Positions 4,811 through 5,315 of a stretch of 5,315 nucleotides of DNA are shown here, piece after piece (position 1 is the first letter of the stretch; every line of letters starts with the position of its first letter). The notes beneath the pieces were generated by a model, which was not told the origin of the DNA, did no database searches, and saw only the letters and a program-made list of their open reading frames with translations. Made by a program: the position numbers and the translations under genes. Source of the DNA: Deltaproteobacteria bacterium (lineage in GTDB: Bacteria; UBA10199; DSSB01). The stretch is taken from positions 1-5,315 of the forward strand of contig JAJFLL010000310.1 of the NCBI GenBank assembly GCA_021772695.1, written 5' to 3'.

Positions 4811-5315
4811 ATGGCGGATCACCTGAAACCTTTACCCGCGGGCGCGGAGCAATTGGCGTCGGTTCAGCGGTATCAAAAATATTGCACTATACAACTGCAA
4901 AGCAAATTGAACGTCGCTGGCGCCCAGCGCCAGGCCGAAATACCTGCAACCGATATTCTAGTTTTAAACCGTGATACATCCGACGGACAACTGGAACTTA
5001 TCTACCAAAACACCAAGGATAATTTTTTTTGTGGCGGTCTGTTAGATCTCAACAGCCATGAATTGGCGATTCGTGCCGGCATCTCCGAGACCCGGACCTT
5101 GCAGGCCAAGGCCCACGGCGAAATGACCGACGCCTGTGAAGTGGCCAGGCACTTGGTGGGAATGAACGAAGCAGGCCTCAAACAATGCAGCGATGAGGCC
5201 GTCTCTCCCGAATTAATAAAAACATCGGTGCAAGAATCGGCCAGCATTCAGTTTTTTAAAAAATACTGCAGCGAAAAGCTCAACCACCATGCCAAAAAAT
5301 TATTTGCCCAGGAAC
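4811..5315 (+). CDS. Uncharacterised protein, N-terminal 168 residues (3' truncated by window edge)
   Basis: The frame is open from ATG 4811 to the window end with no stop, giving 168 complete codons. It is preceded by GAGG and has third-position preferences (GCC, GGC, ACC, TTG) like the upstream genes, so it is preferred over the overlapping frames on either strand. The product starts MADHLKPLPAGAEQLASVQ and has no signal peptide or membrane helix in the visible part. It carries five cysteines (25, 74, 109, 126, 153), none in a recognisable CxxC or His-Cys metal motif, and looks mixed helical and soluble, with a helix-rich second half from about 83. It shows no similarity by eye to the neighbouring paralogs. 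It is co-directional with the 2841 gene across a 164-nt gap with no visible terminator, so read-through transcription is possible. The codons for residues 71-74 contain a run of eight T (5023-5030). Family and function are unknown. Confidence 0.8.
   Translation, partial: MADHLKPLPAGAEQLASVQRYQKYCTIQLQSKLNVAGAQRQAEIPATDILVLNRDTSDGQLELIYQNTKDNFFCGGLLDLNSHELAIRAGISETRTLQAKAHGEMTDACEVARHLVGMNEAGLKQCSDEAVSPELIKTSVQESASIQFFKKYCSEKLNHHAKKLFAQE

Noticed and set aside
4696..4974. 92-codon plus-strand frame starting with GTG
   Set aside because: It overlaps the open frame beginning at 4811, its start overlaps the GAGGAG itself, and its Cys/Gly/Arg-rich translation looks like out-of-frame reading.
5002..5247. 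81-codon minus-strand frame
   Set aside because: It lies fully opposite the better-supported plus-strand frame at 4811-5315 and has no ribosome site or recognisable content.

Overview
The window looks like ordinary bacterial chromosome of middling GC content. It is densely coded, has strong GAGGAG-type ribosome binding sites and uses intrinsic (stem plus T-run) terminators. Nothing in it is diagnostic for a taxon: there is no rRNA, tRNA or recognisable housekeeping gene. I would not go beyond 'bacterium, probably a poorly sampled lineage'.

Layout: (1) 2-316, the 3' end of a plus-strand gene (A). (2) 317-518, a convergent intergenic stretch with a long hairpin, a plus-strand terminator for A and a minus-strand terminator for the next gene. 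(3) 519-2294, a complete minus-strand gene (B, 591 aa). (4) 2295-2840, a 546-bp divergent intergenic region holding the start signals of B and C. It is crowded with copies of CAAATG/CATTTG, two of which lie in a pair of inverted repeats bounding about 236 bp. (5) 2841-4646, a complete plus-strand gene (C, 601 aa). (6) 4647-4810, a short gap with no clear terminator and one possible 18-codon ORF behind a good Shine-Dalgarno. (7) 4811 to the window end, the first 168 codons of a further plus-strand gene (D).

The main point is that B and C are clearly paralogous, and A, seen only at its C-terminus, is probably a third member. B and C share a similar N-terminus, an EF-hand-like segment near residue 75-90, an almost identical block ending ERPGFxGFGGGN, a D(I/M)KG(E/D)GGGF block shortly after it, and small Gly/Ala-rich hydrophobic segments towards the C-terminus. 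A, B and C all end with a hydrophobic helix followed by a proline-rich tail containing an RP..DPL-type motif. I do not recognise the family and assign no biochemical function. The EF-hand in B has every canonical ligand position, while that of C is degenerate, so a calcium-responsive and a non-responsive member may sit side by side. D is unrelated by eye and unidentified. Whether the genes act together cannot be seen from the sequence. Clustering, paralogy and the divergent B/C arrangement suggest local duplication and possibly shared control from the intergenic region.
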